Assembly: GCA_949316235.1 (NCBI GenBank)
Contig: OX438749.1
Span: forward strand, 17,128,414-17,192,413
Length of the DNA stretch: 64,000 bases
Reading direction: 5' to 3'
DNA from: Oegoconia quadripuncta
Lineage: Eukaryota > Arthropoda > Insecta > Lepidoptera > Autostichidae
Shown here: positions 1 through 13,075 of the stretch, in pieces
Layout of the letters: each line of letters begins with the position of its first letter
Numbering within the stretch: position 1 is the stretch's first letter
Program-made: the position numbers and the translations under genes
The notes under the pieces: model-generated
Told to the model about the DNA's origin: nothing
The model's input: the letters and a program-made list of their open reading frames with translations, nothing else
Databases searched by the model: none

Positions 1-1896
1 TTACATAGGTCTTAGGTTACTTCTCTGCCAAATTTCAGACAGTTTAGGCGTGAAAATCAGGCAGATAAATCTTCGTATTTATAATGTTAGTAAGGATTAA
101 AATAAGAATTAGGAGCATTAATATCGATGTCTACCAATAGTGATTTATCGCTCATTTTGCAGACCGACATGTAATGATTGTATCGAATAACGATATTTTA
201 ACTACATCGATATACTTTTTTCCGACATATCGAATCGCTTCGCATATCGATGGTCGGAGTCGCCTTAGTTACAACCGCTCATCGCTTCGCCCACGTGTTC
301 ATGTTTCCTACTTTACGACTTATTTCGATTTGTGTGGTAATTATTATACTGACTACTGTTCTGTATTAAAGTTTCCACTTATTTTAACTTCACTGTTATT
401 AGATTAGTATACCTGTTTTCGATTTAGAACTTATTCCGTAAGGTATTAATTTATAATAGTGGAATATTCTTTTTGACGATTTCGAGTAGTGCAGCAATTT
501 CAACATTAACATCGGCAACACGTGTGAATGTATACAATGGCGTCACCTTTGTCAACCGTAGTTTGCTACTAGAATGACTAATTTCGATTTGTGCGTTATT
601 ACGCTGACTGTATTAATAATAATGAATAATCGCGGTACCTTTTTGCTTCTTGAACGTTGATACTCACTTCGTTGTGGCGCTGAGCATGGTGTATCACGAC
701 TAGGGTCAAGCATCACTTGGTCCCTTTTCCCATAGGTTAAGCCTTATAGCTGGTTTTGAATTGAATTAGCTACACTCCCAATTACTGAGGGTCTAACTCC
801 ATCTTTATTTAGTCTGGGGCCCAAGGTAGCAATAGAGACATGTAGGGCACCGTCTACCTTCAGTAGGCGCCGTGCAGAGTACCACTGTTAATCCTGGTTT
901 ATAGGAGTTGCAGTGGGAGGAGTGTGCAGCCAGGTAATACCAGACTATTTGTTTTATTAAAGATTTACTTTTGCTTTTATTAGACTAATATACCAGTTTT
1001 CGATTTACTAATATTATACAGAACGTCGACAAAAATATTCCCATTATTATAAATAATTATACGGAATAAATTTTGACGTATATTATGCTACACATATCGG
1101 GATTTAGGGTAATTTCATATTGTACACTAATTATACTGTAACATGCCGTACAAGTTTACATTCTGCTAGTAACGGAATTATATTTAATACGTCTATCGTA
1201 CATTTAATATTCAGGTAAATTAAGTAATCATTGTGTATTTCATATGTATTTTATTCAGAGAAAATACAATTTTATGGTCACATTATTATAATAAAACCTT
1301 GAAATGCAAGTTCACATAAATTTATTATTATGCCCATTTTTATTATTAAAACTAATTATATCTCTAAGTATCACAATTCCTTAAATGTAAGCTATTGCTC
1401 AATCACGATACGAATCTATTGGAGATAATATTTGTCTGTCAGTCGGTCCGAGACTGTCCCAACTACTACTGCTTCAGAAATGGAAATGGTGAGTGGCGCA
1501 AATTAACCTCGGTATGTAGTTGGGATGATATTAGCCTGCCTGCATCACTATGACATAATCGTTTTAATGACATTGTAAGTGTTTTTCAAGTCTATTTACA
1601 GAAAGAGGTAATCATTATCAACGCGCTCTAGGTGAAGACGTAAAAATATGCTGCAATTGTTAAATCTCGTCACTCTGTTCGACAACTCTTATAATACTCA
1701 AACGTTTCTTTAAGAGCCCCTAAATATAATGCTGTCTCTTAAAGTTATGTAAATTATGTTCCGGGGCGAAACATGTGAAACGCAATTATTTTCAGATGCC
1801 ACTATGGACTGTATATTGACAGTTTTCCACAATGTAAATGACTTAGGAGCGGCGGGGTTCGGTTTGCCATGATACTACATAAAATATCCAGGGCCC
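1..1896. other. no gene recognised
   Basis: I see no convincing exon, splice-flanked reading frame or RNA gene here. The sequence is A+T-rich and all open frames are short and low in complexity. Old, unrecognised repeat debris is likely. Confidence 0.5.
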
Positions 1897-2124
1897 GCAG
1901 TCTCGACATAGATAGCAACCGATTTCGGTCGTTAACTCCTAACGATCTTATTCTAAATGTTATAGTGTTCATAATCATATTGGTTTTTGTTAAAAGCCTG
2001 AATCGTAGTTTCAATGGAAACCGATATTTTGATACTAAAGACTAATTCTCCAATTAAAATAACATTGTTAGGACTTAGCGATCGAATTCGATAACATAAC
2101 GATCGCTATCTATGTCGAGACTGC
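1897..2124. repeat. small foldback repeat
   Basis: A perfect 20-bp inverted repeat (GCAGTCTCGACATAGATAGC) lies at 1897-1916 and, as its reverse complement, at 2105-2124. The flanking interior holds further imperfect inverted matches around the words CCGATTTCGG and CGATCGCTATC. This is probably a MITE of about 230 bp. No target duplication could be assigned. Confidence 0.55.
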
Positions 2125-2439
2125 AGGCACTGGTTACTTCTGTCCAATTTGCTGAGCCGTATATGAGAAGCTCAATACCACAAAATCTGAATACGTTCAG
2201 TGCATGGAGTCAAGACGAGGACGCTGACGAGCTATACGATTAGTTTAAAGAATTTGGAATTATTTTGAGACATCCTCCCCGACGACAATATCGTTGACAT
2301 TAAGGTCAAGAGCGATCCCATTCTAATTAAAAAAAAAAAAAAAAAAAAATAACTCTGACGGTTAGCAAATCCAATTCATATCAGTCCCAAAATCGAAAAC
2401 AAGAAGGTTCTGCTGTAGAAACCGGCATAGTAAGAACGT

Positions 2440-2560
2440 AGTGACAGTGTCAGCTAGACGAACGCAAAGTTGCATCGAGTGACGGGAAGTGACTGGATGC
2501 GTAACGCCGAAGATTGTGCTCTGTGGCGTACCTGTTTCCTGCGTTGGCTTCACTGATGAA
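2440..2560 (+). repeat. possible LINE (RTE-like) fragment
   Basis: Read on the plus strand, about 25 codons give KLHRVTGSDWMRNAEDCALW. This resembles the W-x-R-x-A-x-D-x-x-x-W-R signature near the C-terminus of lepidopteran RTE-type reverse transcriptases. The frame stops on both sides. A short poly(A) run at about 2330-2350 lies upstream. Weak evidence. Confidence 0.25.
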
Positions 2561-2732
2561 TTTTGGAAAATGCGACATAGCTGGGACTTATTAATAATTT
2601 TACAAGCAAAACCCTGGATACCCAACTAATATATTGGACTAGACCAGAGAAAATGGCCACTTTGTACTTCATTGCATCATGCAGGTCCAAAAACCGGCCG
2701 AATCTTTTTCGACGACACCTAAACTATAAAAC

Positions 2733-5700
2733 CTATTCGTCTACTAATTGCATAGCTTTATCATCACGCAACACGTGCCTCTCTCTATTTTCCATATTAT
2801 CCTGCACTTCTTCCAACGTTTTCCCTTTAGTTTCTGGCACACAAAGGTATATAAATATCACACCGGCGTACGCAACGAAAGCGAACGACCAAAACACAGT
2901 ATAATGTCCAAACACGTCTTTGATGCCCTGATAACACTTCGCTACGCCAAAACTCAATACGCAAGCCAGCATTGTCGCCGAACTGGAGGCCACAGTTTTC
3001 ACATTAATTGGAAATAATTCCGCTTGCATTACGTAAGGCAAATTTCCTATGCCTATTGCGTATAGTATATTGAAACTTAGAATACCTATGAGAGGTAACG
3101 CAGAGATCGAGGCTAAAGTTTCTGCGCTGACGCCGACTGAATCTTGAAGGTAGAAGTAGATGCCAACAGCAGTTAGTGCTAAGGCGACGCCAAGACAGGA
3201 TAGGAACATGAGAATGCGGCGACCAAACCAGCCGGCGAGGAATGTGGCACCCAAGCCTGGAAAGCAATAATTTTAACAATATTACTTGTAGACGCTTAGT
3301 TCACAATAGTACAATAGTTCACATTATTTTATTTTTATTTTATTTTATTTTATTCGGAACACCAACAGCAGGAATAAAAAGGTTGAGTACATGGAATATT
3401 TCAACAAAACCATTAAATGGTATTCGCAGATACATTCTGATTAGACTTTTCAACTATAAAAAGAAGAAATACACTCTCCGGGATGAGGTCCCTAGGAGTG
3501 TGCCGTGCTCAAGGTGGGGCCAAAGAATTTAGTTGTGAATATTTGTTTAACCGCTGAGGGTGTTGTGTTGAATAGGTCCAAAGTTCTGTGTTCCTTAGAT
3601 AGTTTGTTAAATAGATTGCTGACTCGAATGAGAAATGAATTTCTACGATAGTTAGTGCTTGCTCGGTGGCAGGTCAAGGGATCGTTGTATCGGATGGACA
3701 ATCTAGTGGGTATATGAATATTATTTTTTTCCAACAAGGATTATTAATCTTACCCGCTCCTAATTGCACAAAGCCATAAACAATACTAGCATGAGGTCCC
3801 GATATTGAACTGCTTTGTCTGAATATCATCTCCAAATAGGACTGTATGGCCGAGTTACCTGTCATGTACTGTAAGATTTTCAAACCTGAAAAATGGATAC
3901 CTTGTTAAATTCACATGATTTGTATTAGTCTATTATTGTGATAAGTTTTTTCATTGAGTCTGTGATTGGGCTAACCAAGTACCAAACCAAAATAACATGA
4001 GTAATTTGGTAGAACGTGCCTATAGACTACTATTGTATAAACTACATTTTTCAAAAATGTCAGATATTGTTAAGGGCCGCGACTTGCCTTCTGTAGGTAA
4101 CTTTATCTTCAAAATATAAAGATTTCGGACACTTGCTCAAATACCGTGTCTCTAGAACATCCATCACTCTGGAATTAATGTTCATATTCATCACACATTT
4201 ACTCTAGCGGGATTCGAACCAGCAACGGATGGTTTCGGAGGCAGGTCAGAGCGATTTTTTTATTTATTCTGTATATAAAAAGACAATTTACCCAATGAGG
4301 GCGCCACTGGACGGAATAACATTTCACGATAACATTTCAATGCTTCATGGAGTAAAGTACTTATTCTATTCTTATATTTTCCATGGGGTTAGACATATGC
4401 CCAAAGGCCGTTCGACCCAATCGGGTCTGCTACTGCCAACTTATAGAGGTTTTTTTTATGCACAACGGGTTAGCGCTTGATCACAATCACACCTGATGTT
4501 AAATGAAGATGAGCCGAAGGTGGAAGCGCACTGACCCGGAAACCCAAATACTTGGGGAACTGGCTGGCTATCTTACCTCTGACCACCGGAACACAACAAT
4601 GCAATGCTATTAAATTGCTGTTTGGCGGCTGATTTAGATAAGACGGTAGTAGCTAGCCAGGCGAACATTTAAAATGCCCTACCACCAACCAAACCTACTA
4701 CTAAACATGTACCCCACTGGGGATCGAACCCGCGACCTCCGATTCGTAAACCCAATGTTATTTACATTGAGCCACGGAGGCGGTTTTAATTTAAGACATT
4801 TCACAGGCACTCTTTCCCGACATAGAAATGAATACTTTTCCCTAAATAAAAAATTACAATTTACGGAAAGAAATATACAAAGAAAAGCAGATTGATTCCA
4901 TCTAGACCATCCTCCTATTACAAATTTAATAATAGCCCTTTGCACATATTTACTTACGTACCTAACCACTACAAAGTCATGGTATCGTTTTGTTTAATTG
5001 CGATGTAAATATGTGTTTATTTGTCTATGTAAATGTCACACTCGTTTTATCAACAGTCAAGACTAAGCGGATTCATAAATAAATTATCACACTTTACCTG
5101 CAACAATGTAGACAGCTCTGCGATATTTAATATTTGATAGTAGTTCTTTCAGTGTAGTTTTATGCTCCATACTCTCCCTTACGTGAGCTCGTATTACACC
5201 TAATTGATCGTCGACCCACTGCAAAACATTTAACTAAATTACATACACACATAAAGTCACGACCTTATCCCAAACGGGTTGATCAGAGATATCCCAAAGT
5301 AAAGCGATTGAGTCTTGCAAGATTTAATGCTTGAAACAATACCCACGGCGGTTGACCCTCCAAATGTACAGAAATACGTATGTGACGAGGGGTGTGTGCA
5401 TCGCCGTTAAAACGTGCAGGTCTGTAGATGTTTTTGGTGGAAAGTCCCTTAGTCGCCTTTTACGACACTCACGGGAAGGATGGGTTCGTTCTACATGCCG
5501 TACCACATAGATAGTTGAAATGAAATTGAAATTATTAAAGCAGCATTGACCACACGTGTGTCAGTCGCGGAGCTCTGGAAAAAACATTTATGATCGCCAA
5601 CACACCTGCCCAACACTATGTGGTTTTTCATATTGGATTTGAAGGTTCCAAAAAATTAAATGTTCTTTGGAACCTATTTTTTTTTTGAGCAGGAACAATT

Positions 5701-8700
5701 GCTTTCATGCCAATAGGCTTTTTAAAGCGTCGCCGGGCGGGTGGCTGTCGGGAGCGCTCTGTCCGTCTCTTTAGAACCTATTATCTTTTTAACGTTATAT
5801 GGCTTTTGGCACAATATATCTATTACACAATCCATTCACCTTTTCTTTGGCCTGTACTATTCTAGTCCGTTAGTTTACTACTCTACTTACCGTATATTCA
5901 AATACTCTTAACGTATTTTCAAATTCATTTTACACAATATATTCCCTTTCCTTTACCTTTATCCTACCTCTACCACTCTATGGGGGAAGCCTATGTTCAA
6001 CAGTGCACGTCCTGTGGCTCATATGATTACTCTCATCACTACTAAGTGACTTCTGTTCACACATCCATCTAAACATTCTCATCTCCGCTGTGTGCACTTT
6101 TCGCTTAGGTGACCTAAGACTTATAGTACTTACATCGACAACACTTATTTTGATAGGTTAAACTGTCTGGAGGGGCTAATTGTGTGTATCTTCAATACCA
6201 CTTTCGCGACGCTGTGTATCGTTTGACATTTCCTGACGGATTTCAAAAATATTCGATATATTAGTGTAGTCTGAAGTATCATAACTACGATCAAAAATTA
6301 AAAGATATCACGATATAGGAATATATGATTTACATAGGTAACTGGTACTACTTTGAATTCAATCATGAGGGTTTCATATTCAGCATTTGAATGAACCCTC
6401 TAAATATAAATAAAAGATGGAAAAAAAAAGATATCACGATAGACGCTGAATAGACATAATTAAAAGGCTCCAAATCTCATCGTTGGAAAATAATCATAGA
6501 AAATATAACAACCCACACCTTTTCATCCTTAGTCCCCTTTATGACCATGAACTCTTTTCTAGCTGCGGCTATTCTTCCATCCTTCAAGTGGTAATATGGC
6601 GACTCTGGTACCCATAAGCAAAGTACCACATAAACTATTGGTATAGTCAAGACTATTACGTTCAGAGTCGTGTAGGAAACAAATGGACCGATTCCGTACA
6701 TGATGAGACTGCCAAGATTGTTCATCACTTGTACCAACATGCCTAGAGCGCCCCTTATCTCTTTGTCAGCTATCTCTGTTATGTAGATCATGGTTACCTG
6801 CAATTAGGATATGTTAAACCTTAATTAATGTTAGCCTCTAAATTATATTGATTTATTACTTAGATGTTTGGGTTATGAAAACTTCTATGGAATAACTTAT
6901 ACGAGAACTCGTAGAGTTTTTATGTCGGGGTAATAACAAACGACAATAGACAAACGAGCCAGGGGCTCACCGGGTGCAAAGTAATTATACCGGATGAGTT
7001 TTCTCACCGTAAGGAAAAAAATAGGGCATATTAGGTAGCGAAATAGAAGGTGCCTATTGGCATAGGTAGTTTAATTTATTTTCTCATACTTTCTACAATA
7101 AAGCATTGTGTCATTTGACTGTCGCGTTTGTAGTCTATTCCACATAATTACCTACATCATTAAATAAATAAAAAAAAACTTGGAGAAATAACTCCTTGGA
7201 ATATAGGAACTCATAAAAATATGAGTTCCCAATAAATTTCGACGCTACGAATTCTGCCAGTCGCATATAAATTTTCGCTCGGCGCGTACCTCGACGATGG
7301 TTTTGGAAAGAAAATTAAACTACCTATGTCAATAATTTCTATTTCACTTATTTCTTATTTTTTTCCTTATACAGTAAAAAACTCATCCGGTATACTGTAA
7401 CCTCGATGTATACTTTCGATCTTCGATCTAAAATACGGCAGTGACAGACGTGTTGTCACCTTGAGAGCTAAGACTGAATGCAATGAATGAATAAAATGTA
7501 ATATTACTAGCTCTCTTAAATTTTCCCACCTGTATACAACAATACGAACATTGGTTATATAATAAGATGGTACCCACGCAGCTCGGCCTCCTGGGGAATG
7601 AAACCTAACCACAGGCTTACATTCTATAGTTCATCATCATCATCTCAGCCCGTAAACATCCCTCTGCAGGGATATAGGCCTTCCCTCGTATATGAGGGAG
7701 TATGGGTTATAATAGTCCATCCACCACGCTGGCCTAATGCGGGTTGGGACTTCACATGCCTTAGAGTTTTTATATATCAGGCATGCAGGGTTCCTTACGT
7801 TGTTTTCCGTCACCGTTTAAGAGCAGTCGGATAAATGCACATAACTAATTAAATTAAATTTAAAACTCATTGGTACATGGCCTGCCTGGGCATCGAACCC
7901 GGACCTCCCAAATTGGGAGATCGTGTCTTAACCGCTGAGCTATATCGACGCTCCCCTATTCCCCTGCAACGATTCTATAGTTATTAAACTTTAAATCATA
8001 ACTTGACGGCGGATTGGCAGCCCGAACCGCTTCTTCAATATCTTCTTGGTAAGAAATGGTGATGATAACTAGCTGATGGACCTTACGGCACATCAACAAC
8101 AGCTTGGTCGAGCGTGTGTGGATGCTCCTTTAAAGCAGTATACTCACCACGGCAGTGATACCTGTAGTCACTCCCATCAGCAGTCTCGCCACATACATCA
8201 TAGCTGGAGACTTTGTGAACAGCATTATGGTCTGAAAAAATAATTTTGCGTCTATTTTAGTAAAAATTTCAGGAAATCGAAACGCAAGGCAAGAAATAGC
8301 ATGTTTTCTTCCAGCTCTATCTAAAAAAGTAATTTCGTATGGGTCATTTACCTATATTATTAGATAACAACTCAATCGCGATATATCGCAGGCCGATTTA
8401 AGTAGGTAGGTACTTCATGCCAAAATCGTCACCAAAAAATTCTGACACTGAAAAAATAGTGTTTAACTAAATAGCAAACAATGTGATTCAGGTTAAAACA
8501 GTTTGATGTAGCTTCACAGATATAACTATAGTTAGGTGAGGATTCACGTATGAATCCTCACTTTTCAAACATAAACGGTTCCAGGTAATTTTCATTCAAA
8601 GGAACACATTTTCCGATCTCGCGTCTCGACAGGGAACACACACACGCACACACACACACACACTTGTGTTAATCACGATTACAACGTACCGCACCTACGA

Positions 8701-10416
8701 GTCCGGGGAGTGAGGAGACGAAGATGGTCCTTCGGCGCCCGACTCGCTCGCTCAACACTTGTCCAAAGTAGCAGCCGGGCAGAGAGCCCACGGATAGCAG
8801 CGATACCACCCATGAACTCTGCGCCTGTGAGTAGTAGGAACAGTTAGCATTAACCCGACGTTTCATAACTGCTGGATGAAGCTGCTGCTAAGTGCTGCAT
8901 GAAGTACGGTTTTATGCCTCATTACTGTTGCGCATAGAATGTGTTGTACTCACAACCCACTTCCAAGTAAGTACCCAGTGATCGATATTTATACTTAAAT
9001 TATTAAATTTCTTTCATGATTAACTGGATTACTTACACGATTGACGACATTGTCACCTGTTGGAGAGTGACAATATGGTCGAAGATGAAGCACGCGATCT
9101 CAGTAAATGCCTATTCACCGCACTCTTGAAGAATTCAGAATAGTTTGAAACTTTGGCACATCTTACTTCTAATACGGCATTTATCATCTTTTCTATCTTA
9201 AATCATGACATCACCTATAGTTAAAGGGACATCTGGACACACTGTTAGCTGTGACGTTCTGAGTATTTGCCCCAATCGACTTGCTGGGTTGTAAACACTA
9301 TATCTATAGGAGGTCTACATCCATGACCATGGGCGTACCCACGGCGGTGGTGGGGCTGGGTGGCAAAAATACGATATCGTTGAATCGCTAAACTCGTAAT
9401 AAATAAATTTCAAACACACCACCAAATTAACGGCGATTTCCATTGTTTAATTGAGTCTTTGTTTTACTTACTTTTGCCCCACCCCTAAGTAAATTCTGGG
9501 TAGGTACGTCCATGCCCATGAACTGCTGCCTATCACTGTTCCAATGCTGCTAGGCTCACAATCCCAAGTTGCCTTTTACGAGACCGGTTGGATCTTTTTT
9601 TAACATATACACACATCGACATATTTAGGTACAGTTACATAATTTTCCAAATACCTTCAGGACGATTCATAGCATAAAATATTTAAGTAATTTCATTGGT
9701 TGTAGGTACTCCATTTATAGACAGGCATTATTATTGTTCCTCCGATATTGCTAGAGGTCACTAACTTTTATTAATGTCTCACAATCAGTGAAGACGTACA
9801 TTCTAATTTGCGTGCTTGGTATAGATGTGGTACTACGGACTACGTAGGTCGATGAGATCGGTCGAAACTCGAACCTTGCTACTACTGGAGGTACCTATTT
9901 AAATAGACAACATTTCTGAATTCTATTGTGGTTCTATTAAAGACCCTACTCAAATAAATTTAAATGTTGTTTTTACTAACGCTATGTAGTATAATACGCT
10001 CGTAGCGTAAGGTAGAGACATTTTTAGTTGGATCTACTAACAAACAAAATATCTAAATATTCGAAATACGAGTAAAGAGGTTAATAACTTAGATTACAAT
10101 TTTCCAATAGGTATAATATCTGAACTGATCAAGATAAGTGATATAATATGCAATATAGATACCGTAGATAGTAATTTTGTTAACTTACGTCAGTTATTTG
10201 TATGTTTGCGTCGCCGCTTTTGAACTTTGGGATCGCTGGAGAGCCCCATGACAATACCGCACCAGTGAACACAAACGCCAGTGAAGCTGAAAGTCACAAC
10301 ATTATAGGACACAATTTAAGTCACAAACTATATTCTATTTTCGAATATAACCGCCAAAAGAGTCACTCACCGCATACGCCGGCTAGATACTGTATTTTTC
10401 GACTTTTATCGGTCAT
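2733..10416 (-). CDS. facilitated trehalose transporter Tret1-like (MFS sugar transporter), 8 exons
   Basis: Plasma-membrane sugar transporter of the SLC2/Tret1 group, which in insects moves trehalose or other sugars by facilitated diffusion. Exons, in transcript order: 10416-10371, 10286-10189, 8824-8690, 8231-8148, 6797-6519, 5218-5098, 3885-3754, 3256-2733. All phases agree and give 472 aa, the usual length for the family. Sugar-porter signatures are visible: an E-R-x-G-R-R loop after the second helix, PESPYYHL at about residue 185, a LQYMTGN version of the QQxxGxN sugar-binding helix in exon 7, GWFGRR after helix 8 and PETKGKTLEE near residue 439. The start ATG at 10416 begins MTDKSRKIQYLAGV, a typical short cytosolic N-terminus. 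Splice sites are mostly clean GT-AG. The exon 3 donor (GTACGT at 8689) was preferred over a nearby GTAGGT because it restores normal helix length, and the exon 5 donor (GTGTGG) is weak. The substrate is inferred from the family. Confidence 0.9.
4140..4230 (-). repeat. SINE family C fragment (tRNA-like head)
   Basis: Contains TAGCGGGATTCGAACC, a reversed tRNA B-box, followed by the CATCCAT...TCATCACAC body also seen at 25440-25530. It lies in intron 6 of the transporter. A diverged piece, not a tRNA gene. Confidence 0.5.
4447..4785 (-). repeat. tRNA-derived SINE, family B, near full length
   Basis: On the minus strand the head reads CCTCCGTGGCTCAATGTAAA and continues to a B-box-like GGTTCGATCCCC. 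The body includes the TAGCTACTACCG and CCGGGTCAGTGCGC words, and the element ends in TTGTGCATAAAAAAA. The same family recurs at 26226-26545 and 56657-56955, with fragments at 34695, 41420, 44030 and 57770. Intronic in the sugar transporter gene. Confidence 0.8.
5240..5510. repeat. dispersed lepidopteran repeat
   Basis: Shares long blocks with 43500-43780: CATAAAGTCACGACCTTAT near one end, CGTGCAGGTCTGTAGATGTTT in the middle and AGTCGCCTTTTACGACACTC near the other. The shared order marks one repeat family. Class unknown, probably SINE or LINE tail. Confidence 0.6.
6988..7392. mobile_element. foldback MITE, copy 1
   Basis: Termini TACCGGATGAGTTTT and AAAACTCATCCGGTA are inverted repeats, flanked by TA on both sides. 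The inverted arms continue imperfectly for roughly 90 bp, up to TAGGTAGTTTAATTTATTTT against AAATTAAACTACCTATG. A related copy lies at 44571-45011. No coding capacity is seen, so it is a non-autonomous DNA element. It sits in intron 4 of the sugar transporter. Confidence 0.75.
7634..7953 (-). repeat. tRNA-derived SINE, family A
   Basis: The minus strand starts GAGCGTCGATATAGCTCAGC, has a B-box GGTTCGATGCC, a body with TAAACGGTGA and CATGCCTGA, and ends in a GATGATGATGA tail. The same element lies on the plus strand at 12300-12616. It sits in intron 4 of the sugar transporter. Confidence 0.8.
8638..8664. repeat. (CA)n microsatellite
   Basis: About 13 CA units with one G interruption, in intron 3 of the sugar transporter and about 25 bases beyond its exon 3 donor. 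Confidence 0.85.
9321..9522. repeat. short inverted-repeat element
   Basis: The left end CATGGGCGTACCCACGG and the right end GTACGTCCATGCCCATG are imperfect inverted repeats of about 45 bp, running inward to GGCAAAA/TTTTGCC. MITE-like, no coding sequence, in intron 2 of the transporter. Confidence 0.5.
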
Positions 10417-11734
10417 CGTGACATCACAGAACAGACGACGCGCCACTTGCCTTGACTCACACAAAGTGTTCTGTTTAAAATTATCATCGACTACACTATA
10501 CCTACATACCGATTTCCGTCACACTGTTGTTGGGACAATAGATACAGGTCTTTAACTTAATTTTAAGGATTGTTAATCCATTTATAAACGTTTGTTATCA
10601 GCAGAATCAAACAAAAGATATGTTTGACGCTACCTAGTACATTGAATGAAATTATCATCGTAGCCGCCCGGCCTCGCTCTGAAAGGTACCTATTCTCAGT
10701 TACCTACGTACGTTTGCCGATGCGTGCGAGTCACCATCACATTCCACGTTAAATTAGTATTTCACGGTTCATGAAACCTATTTCTTTGGTAGATTTTTAA
10801 AACTGACTACAAAGGAGGTGGTTCTCAATTCGACGCGGTTGTTTATCTTCTTTTTGGGTATGTAACCAAATGATGTGATGTTCTAAAGAAATAGACTACA
10901 ACGCTAGATGTACTTGTACCGTCTCCCCAAAAGTTGTAAAATTGTTTTCTTTTTAAAAGAAGGAACTCTCCAGTGGGTCTCTCTTCCTTTCCCACAGATA
11001 ACGGTCCTATTCCGAAGCGGTAATAGCATAAAAATAATATGCTTGTAGGTATGTAGTTTGGATATAACTGTGTTACAGATAAATGCATAAGCTCTATTAT
11101 TATTTCCAACTTTCAAAAAATTATACATCTCGATATCTTAGTATTATAATGTGAAATCTTCCTCGTCTTCGCGAGTCAATGGCAAAAATCTACGATGGCA
11201 AGTTTAGCCCCAAAAAGTAGCTAGTGCAATAGCTCTTGGGTTAGCCTCAAAAATGTACTCTTTCTCTGTAAGTACTTAAGGAGGAGGGCAAGACAGCAAG
11301 AGTGCGCATAGATTGCGTGGTGCTGCAATCACATTTGTCGTGTTGAGAAATCCCATTTTGCTCCTTCCAACGCCCGACCGAAGTCAATACAGATTTCCAG
11401 ATGGACCTGTCGCAATCGTTTCCTAGTGGCAGTTTTTACTAATAACTTAAAATAAATGCTTAAAGCTTGACCTGATGAAACAAGAAACCTTGTTGAAGCC
11501 TTTGTCTATTATGATATAAACACGACCGTTCTTCTATAAAAAGTTATCGAATTCTGTTCACAACTGGCGGAAACGAACAGTCGAATTGTGAACAATAGTG
11601 TTGACGAGAAGCAGCAGTACCTATTATATCGGAAGCGCCCTAGAATTAAATTATGTTAACGGCTTATTTCGTATGATGAATACATGTAAAACCGAGTTAT
11701 GGATTTTTACATTTATAATATGTATTGTAAACGA
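10417..11734. other. intergenic, 5' flank of the sugar transporter
   Basis: Upstream of the transporter start codon. No canonical TATA box stands out. Around 10797 the words AAACTGACTACAAAGGAGG and GGTTCTCAATTCGACG match a repeat motif that I recall as common in Lepidoptera. No gene was recognised. Confidence 0.4.
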
Positions 11735-11985
11735 CCTGTTTGGTGTAGTGGTTAGAAACTCTGCTGCTATACCAAAAAGTCACGGGTTCGAATCCCGCTA
11801 GGGGCATAAGTTTGTATGAGTTATGGATGTTTTTCATTTATCTATGTATTTATTTGCAAAAAAAAATGTATTTGTGTAGTTTATCAACCATCTGGAATCA
11901 ATAATACAAGACTAGTTGCTTAGTGTGGCACTAGATGGCGATGTGTGTATGTGGAAAGATATAAAAAAAGTGCGTATAATACCTA
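11735..11985 (+). repeat. tRNA-derived SINE, family C
   Basis: The head has a tRNA A-box (TGGTGTAGTGGTTAG) and B-box (GGGTTCGAATCCCGC), followed by a non-tRNA body with ATCTATGTATTTATTTGC, CAACCATCTGG and CACTAGATGGCG. The acceptor ends do not pair, so this is a SINE rather than a working tRNA gene. Related copies: 25296-25568 (minus), 43010-43140 (minus), 12796-12890 (diverged). Confidence 0.75.
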
Positions 11986-12299
11986 TATTTATTTACAAAA
12001 AGGTGAATGTCGTGTCGTACCAAGAGGCTAAATCGAGGATGGAAAATAGAGAGATACTTATGGTCATTACTCAACCGACAAGTTCATAGCTCTTAAATTG
12101 AAGAAGAAGTAGATCCATCCATAATACAATCAATGCTTAGTTTTGGTCTGTGAACAATTAAAAAAGATCTATTCTCATTTATAGCAAATAACTTACTTAC
12201 CTAAAATAATTAGATAAATGAAGTATAAATTATTAAGACTTAAGATGGTATTATGAAATACTTTAAATTAATTATCACTTGTTATAGTTTGCTGGCTGA

Positions 12300-12616
12300 A
12301 AGCGGCGTCGGTGGCTCAGCGGTTGAGACGAGGTCTCCCAATTTGGGTGGTCCAGGTTCGATTCCCAAGCAGGCCATTTACCAATGAGTTTTTAAATTTA
12401 ATTTAATTATTTATCCGCATCCTGCATCTATCCGACTGCTCTTAAACGGTGAAGGAAATCGTGAGGAAACCTGCATGCCTGAGAAATAAAAATTCTAAGG
12501 CATGTGAAGTCCCCAACGCACATTGGGCCAGCGTGGTGGACTATGGCCCATACTCCCTCATTATACGAGAGAAGGCCTATATCCCTGCAGTGGGATGTTT
12601 ACGGGCTGATGATGAT
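12300..12616 (+). repeat. tRNA-derived SINE, family A
   Basis: The head reads GCGGCGTCGGTGGCTCAGCG, followed by GGTTCGATTCCC. The body matches 7634-7953 in reverse, including the run to GGGATGTTTACGGGCTGATG. It ends in a short TGATGATGAT tail. Confidence 0.85.
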
Positions 12617-12879
12617 ATTTTGCTATACTTATTATCTGTAACCAAGTACATTATGTGAGCTAATCAAATAGCAAAAGCATATCCTTATAGTAACATTTTA
12701 TTTTGAAGGTCAAATTAAAAATAATACCAACTATTATCCCCACTAGTGAGCAAGGTCGGTGGGGATTTGGGGAATAAACTGATATGATTGATGACGACCG
12801 ATTGGTGTAGATGGATAGACGTTCTGCGAATACGAACATTTATTGACGAGTCATGGATGTTTATACTTATAAATATTTA

Positions 12880-13075
12880 CGTATGTTTATCAGGGATACA
12901 GAGGATGACGGAAGGTGTGGGTAGACTGCGTGAGAATTGATATGTGTGTGAAAGGGGCAACTGCAGAGATGTCGGCTGATAGAGGAGAGTGGATGTGGAC
13001 GACATGTTGTGCCGGCTTCACCTTGAGTGGGATAAGGGCAGGAAAATTAATGATAGTACAAGCTCGGCGTACTTA
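12880..13075 (+). repeat. LINE fragment, RTE-type C-terminus
   Basis: A plus-strand frame reads KVWVDCVRIDMCVKGATAEM, continuing SADRGEWMWTTCCAGFT. This matches the conserved tail of lepidopteran RTE-like reverse transcriptases (a WVDCV...DM...KGV pattern, then DR-x-EW...CCADPT). Only the 3' end of the LINE is present. Confidence 0.6.

Noticed and set aside
10202..10555. 117-codon plus-strand frame
   Set aside because: It is the antisense shadow of exons 1 and 2 of the sugar transporter.
11735..11810. tRNA gene-like sequence with A-box and B-box
   Set aside because: The acceptor ends do not pair and the sequence continues into a body shared with other dispersed copies, so it is a SINE head.
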